A DNA stretch of 64,000 nucleotides from Agapetus fuscipes (taxonomy: Eukaryota > Arthropoda > Insecta > Trichoptera > Glossosomatidae). Location of the stretch: positions 1,736,001 to 1,800,000 of the forward strand of contig OX637342.1 in the NCBI GenBank assembly GCA_951799405.1, read 5' to 3'. Under the pieces are notes generated by a model. That model saw nothing but the letters and a program-made list of their open reading frames with translations, did not search any database and had not been told where the DNA came from. Positions 61,700 to 64,000 of this stretch are shown here, one piece after another. Made by a program: the position numbers and the translations under genes. The first letter of the stretch is position 1, and each line of letters begins with the position of its first letter.

Positions 61700-62000
61700 C
61701 AAAGAAAACACTGTTTATTTTCACTCAAATATATTTAAAAAGATTAAAATCTTTAAATAAATTACAAACGCGTTTTCGATCTAGTAGGTCATCATCAGGT
61801 ATCATCATCATATTAGGTATTATCATCAGGTAAATATTTTGTAATACTAAGCGATTTCAAAAATCGGTGCATCCTCCTTTGTCGTGCAGAGAGGGTGTCT
61901 CCTGAAGATGTTACCAACGAAATACCGGAAATAATGTAATTTTTTCCAAAACGGTTCATCTAATATCCGAAAAAAATTTATAATAAACCTTTAAATTCAT
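61700..62000. repeat. Two hammerhead-like motifs, opposed
   Basis: Minus strand 61767-61800: CTGATGA, T, GACC, loop, GATC, GAAA, ACGCG (helix II with one mismatch). Plus strand 61888-61925: CTGAAGA, T, GTT, loop ACC, AAC, GAAA, with GUU/AAC helix II. Flanks resemble 36885-36990 (TAATATCCGAAAA). Confidence 0.5.
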
Positions 62001-62490
62001 TAAAAAATTTTGCAATCATTCATATCACTTATTTCATAGCAATCACATCGTATGCTGAGCGCGTGATTCCTTATTTACCGAGTCAAACATTGTTGCGTTG
62101 TTTATTTTTATTTTGCTTTCATCCCCGCGGGAGTCAGTTAACCGAGGCGTTAAAAATTAATAAAACAAAACAGCAACAAAAAGCGTATCTTATTAACGTG
62201 GAGATAAATATTTCAGCGGACCGCACTGCGGCGCGTTGGGTGCCACCTCTCCTGGGCTATAATTCATATGACTGGATTCCGGCAGAGCTAGAACACTGGA
62301 CAGATGGAAACCAAAGATAGTAAAAAAAATGGAAAATGAATTAAGTTTTTATCACACTTAGCTCTGTTTAAAATGTTCAAGCCTATGTCTATTTAACAGT
62401 AATTCACTCAAATGTAAAGTTTGGTATTTTTCGTAACATTTTAACCTAGCACAAAAATTGGAGACTTTTTTTTAAATAAATTTCTGAAGA
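62001..62490. other. No gene identified
   Basis: A plus-strand frame at 62063-62320 includes RTAARWVPPLLGYNSYDW and has mixed composition unlike its surroundings, but I recognise no family. Confidence 0.3.
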
Positions 62491-62530
62491 GCACTTCACC
62501 AATCTACTTGGCCTGGCCAAAAACCAGTAC

Positions 62531-63316
62531 TCTTCTTCTTCTTCGTGTCAACTTCACACCGTATTGGCCCAGTAACGAGCAATGTCTACAGCTCTTTGGT
62601 TTCCTGCAAAGAGATCATCCATGGAGCAGCTTGTCGGACAGGAGGGACAACACCGCAGGTGCTCCATAGTTTGCTGAGCTCCACACTCACATAGTGTAGA
62701 GTCCTCCCGTCTCAGAAATCTCCAGGTCAACATGTTGGCCCGGGCTCTTCCAACATTGGTCCTGTATCTGTTCATAGATTTCCACACGGTCCACTCGAGG
62801 TTCTTTCCTGAAAGTAGGCTCTCTGCAGGCTGCACAAAGCTCTCAGGGCATTCGTCTTTCCACATTCGCAATCTCTCTACCACTGAATCCGTAGACAAGG
62901 GCTGCACAAAACTAAGGAAGCTGTGTCTCGACTTCAGGCGCTGCTGTGATGAAATGCCACTTCCGTAAATGCAGTGCTGTGTGCACGTTAGAGCCTTCTG
63001 CCTCTCAACTCTCGAAGCCACCTTGCGTCTGATGTGGGGTGGGGCTATGCCTGCAAGAGGATATAACTTCCCCGTGGGCGTTGGCTTGAGGCAGCCTGAT
63101 ACAATACGGCAGGTATCATTCAGCGCGACACCAACTGGCTTTGCATGTGCGGAGCGTTCCCATACCGGGGCTGCGTACTCTCCGGCAGAGAAGCACAGAG
63201 CCATTGCAGTTACACGTATTACTTGTGGCCGCGCACCCCAGTTGGTGCCCACGAGCTTCCGGAATAGATTATTACGGGTAGCCACTTTCATTAAAATGTG
63301 AGGAGTTCAAAGTAAA
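62531..63316 (-). mobile_element. LINE-K, 5'-truncated, with open 245-codon C-terminal frame
   Basis: Frame 63291-62554 is open: KVATRNNLFRKLVGTNWGAR, MALCFSAGEYAAPVWERSAH, LNDTCRIVSGCLKPTPTGKL, YPLAGIAPPHIRRK, then the Cys/His block LCECGAQQTMEHLRCCPSC and RAVDIARYWANTV-stop. NLFRKLxGTxWGA...APVW...LN-x-x-x-R-x-x-xG is the classic region after the RT of Jockey-superfamily LINEs. The 3' UTR is about 15 nt with a GAA-type tail. AGTAC flanks it (62526-62530 and 63317-63321). No RT motifs remain. Confidence 0.88.
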
Positions 63317-63321
63317 AGTAC

Positions 63322-63575
63322 AACATTCATTACTAAAAGCTTTAAGGTTTGTGTATTGAAATTGTAAAGATTCATTTCCATTTTTAATGTAAAAAAAAAA
63401 ACGAAAAGTTTTTTCTCGAGCGCATTTGGTTGGTGTCATAACACCATTATCAATATGAATTTTGTAACTCTGGACGACGTGATAACACCATAAGTTTGAG
63501 AAAATAAACCAACTTAAACTTTATTGTTACAATTGTAACATTCATTACTTTTAATTTACTGAATCTACCAAGTTT
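63322..63575. other. No gene; possible decayed hammerhead-type remnant
   Basis: GGTTGGTGTCATAACACCATTATCA (read in two parts at 63429-63453) resembles the antisense core with a GGTGT/ACACC helix II, but GAAA and CTGA are not intact. Confidence 0.3.
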
Positions 63576-64000
63576 GAGTCGAATGGGAAATTGACGAAAG
63601 AATTGGAAAAGCGTGCTAGTAGAGGAAGAAGTGTAATGGGAACGATTGGAAGAATTGCAAGAAATAGGAAACTTACGAAGAATATGAGATTGGCGGTCCA
63701 CAATGGTATATTGGTTCCGACATTGATGTATGGAAGTGAGGCGTGGACAGTTAATGAATGTGAGCTGAGTAAAGTATGTACGGTTGAAATGGCTTACCTG
63801 AGAGCAATGGCTGGAAAAACACTGAATGATAGAGTACGTAATGATTGGGTGATGAACGAGTGTGGTATAAAAGAGAATATGAGAATGAAAGTACAAAAAA
63901 GTACGATGAGATGGTTCGGACATCTCGAAAGAATGGATGATGAACGACTAACGAAGAAAGTGTACAAAGGAAATGTCAGAGGAAAGCGCGGAAGGGGAAG
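63576..64000 (+). CDS. LINE-M2 C-terminal region, open to window end
   Basis: 141 codons without a stop, running off the window. Blocks: KLTKELEKRASRGRSVMGTI, VHNGILVPTLMYGSEAWTVN, VEMAYLRAMAGKTLNDRVRN, MRWFGHLERMDDERLTKKVY and GNVRGKRGRG. It is the best LINE-M2 coding copy here and more complete at its 5' side than the others. It lacks RT motifs within the window because the copy is 5'-truncated near 63576. Confidence 0.85.

Noticed and set aside
62063..62320. Possible host exon
   Set aside because: I find no convincing splice sites or domain; left unassigned.
63450..63923. 157-codon minus-strand frame
   Set aside because: Antisense shadow of the LINE-M2 frame 63576-64000.

Overview
The window is eukaryotic nuclear DNA, A+T-rich by eye and most likely from an insect or other arthropod. 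Pointers are several LINE lineages decaying side by side, SINEs with tRNA-like heads, a 5S rRNA-like copy, many short palindromic DNA elements, no operons and no long non-transposon reading frames. I could not identify a host protein-coding gene. Assignment to an order would be a guess, so I give none. Family names below are mine and refer only to this window.

The centrepiece is a nearly complete non-LTR retrotransposon on the minus strand (LINE-D, 28928-33080). It has ORF1, then ORF2 (AP endonuclease plus reverse transcriptase) entered through an ATGA overlap, a 3' UTR and an ATT-repeat tail. One in-frame TAA separates the endonuclease from the RT. All other LINEs are 5'-truncated or decayed: LINE-M1 and M2 (C-terminus with CKDR..KWR), LINE-L (L2/CR1-like, ATC-repeat tail), LINE-N (poly-A tail), LINE-K (GAA-repeat tail), RTE-like copies and LINE-P.

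Short families dominate the rest. Rep-A (about 240-260 bp, more than 20 copies) is the 3' end of LINE-M1. SINE-B is tRNA-headed with a GCGTT-type tail. SINE-C is tRNA-headed and comes in two tail forms, one of which (C2) carries the 3' end of LINE-N. MITE-D is about 250 bp with TTCTTGTTTG-type terminal inverted repeats. Several unrelated palindromic elements are also present. One SINE-C2 copy sits directly behind a 5S rRNA-like sequence (25085-25530). A set of palindromic units carries a hammerhead-ribozyme-like core whose helices covary between copies (26437-26775, 39296-39550, 40330-40635 and weaker ones), which suggests relatives of Penelope-like elements.

Layout: 1-9500 Rep-A copies, palindromic MITEs and a decayed RT; 9500-16200 SINEs, LINE-N, paired J repeats and an RTE-like fragment; 16200-27700 a foldback element, nested MITE-D/SINE-C, LINE-M1, LINE-K, the 5S/SINE-C2 composite and a perfect 100-bp inverted repeat; 27700-33400 LINE-D; 33400-43200 a minisatellite and nested insertion stacks; 43200-64000 further LINE remnants, ending in an open LINE-M2 frame that runs off the window. 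Target-site duplications and interruptions give a clear relative order for many insertions.
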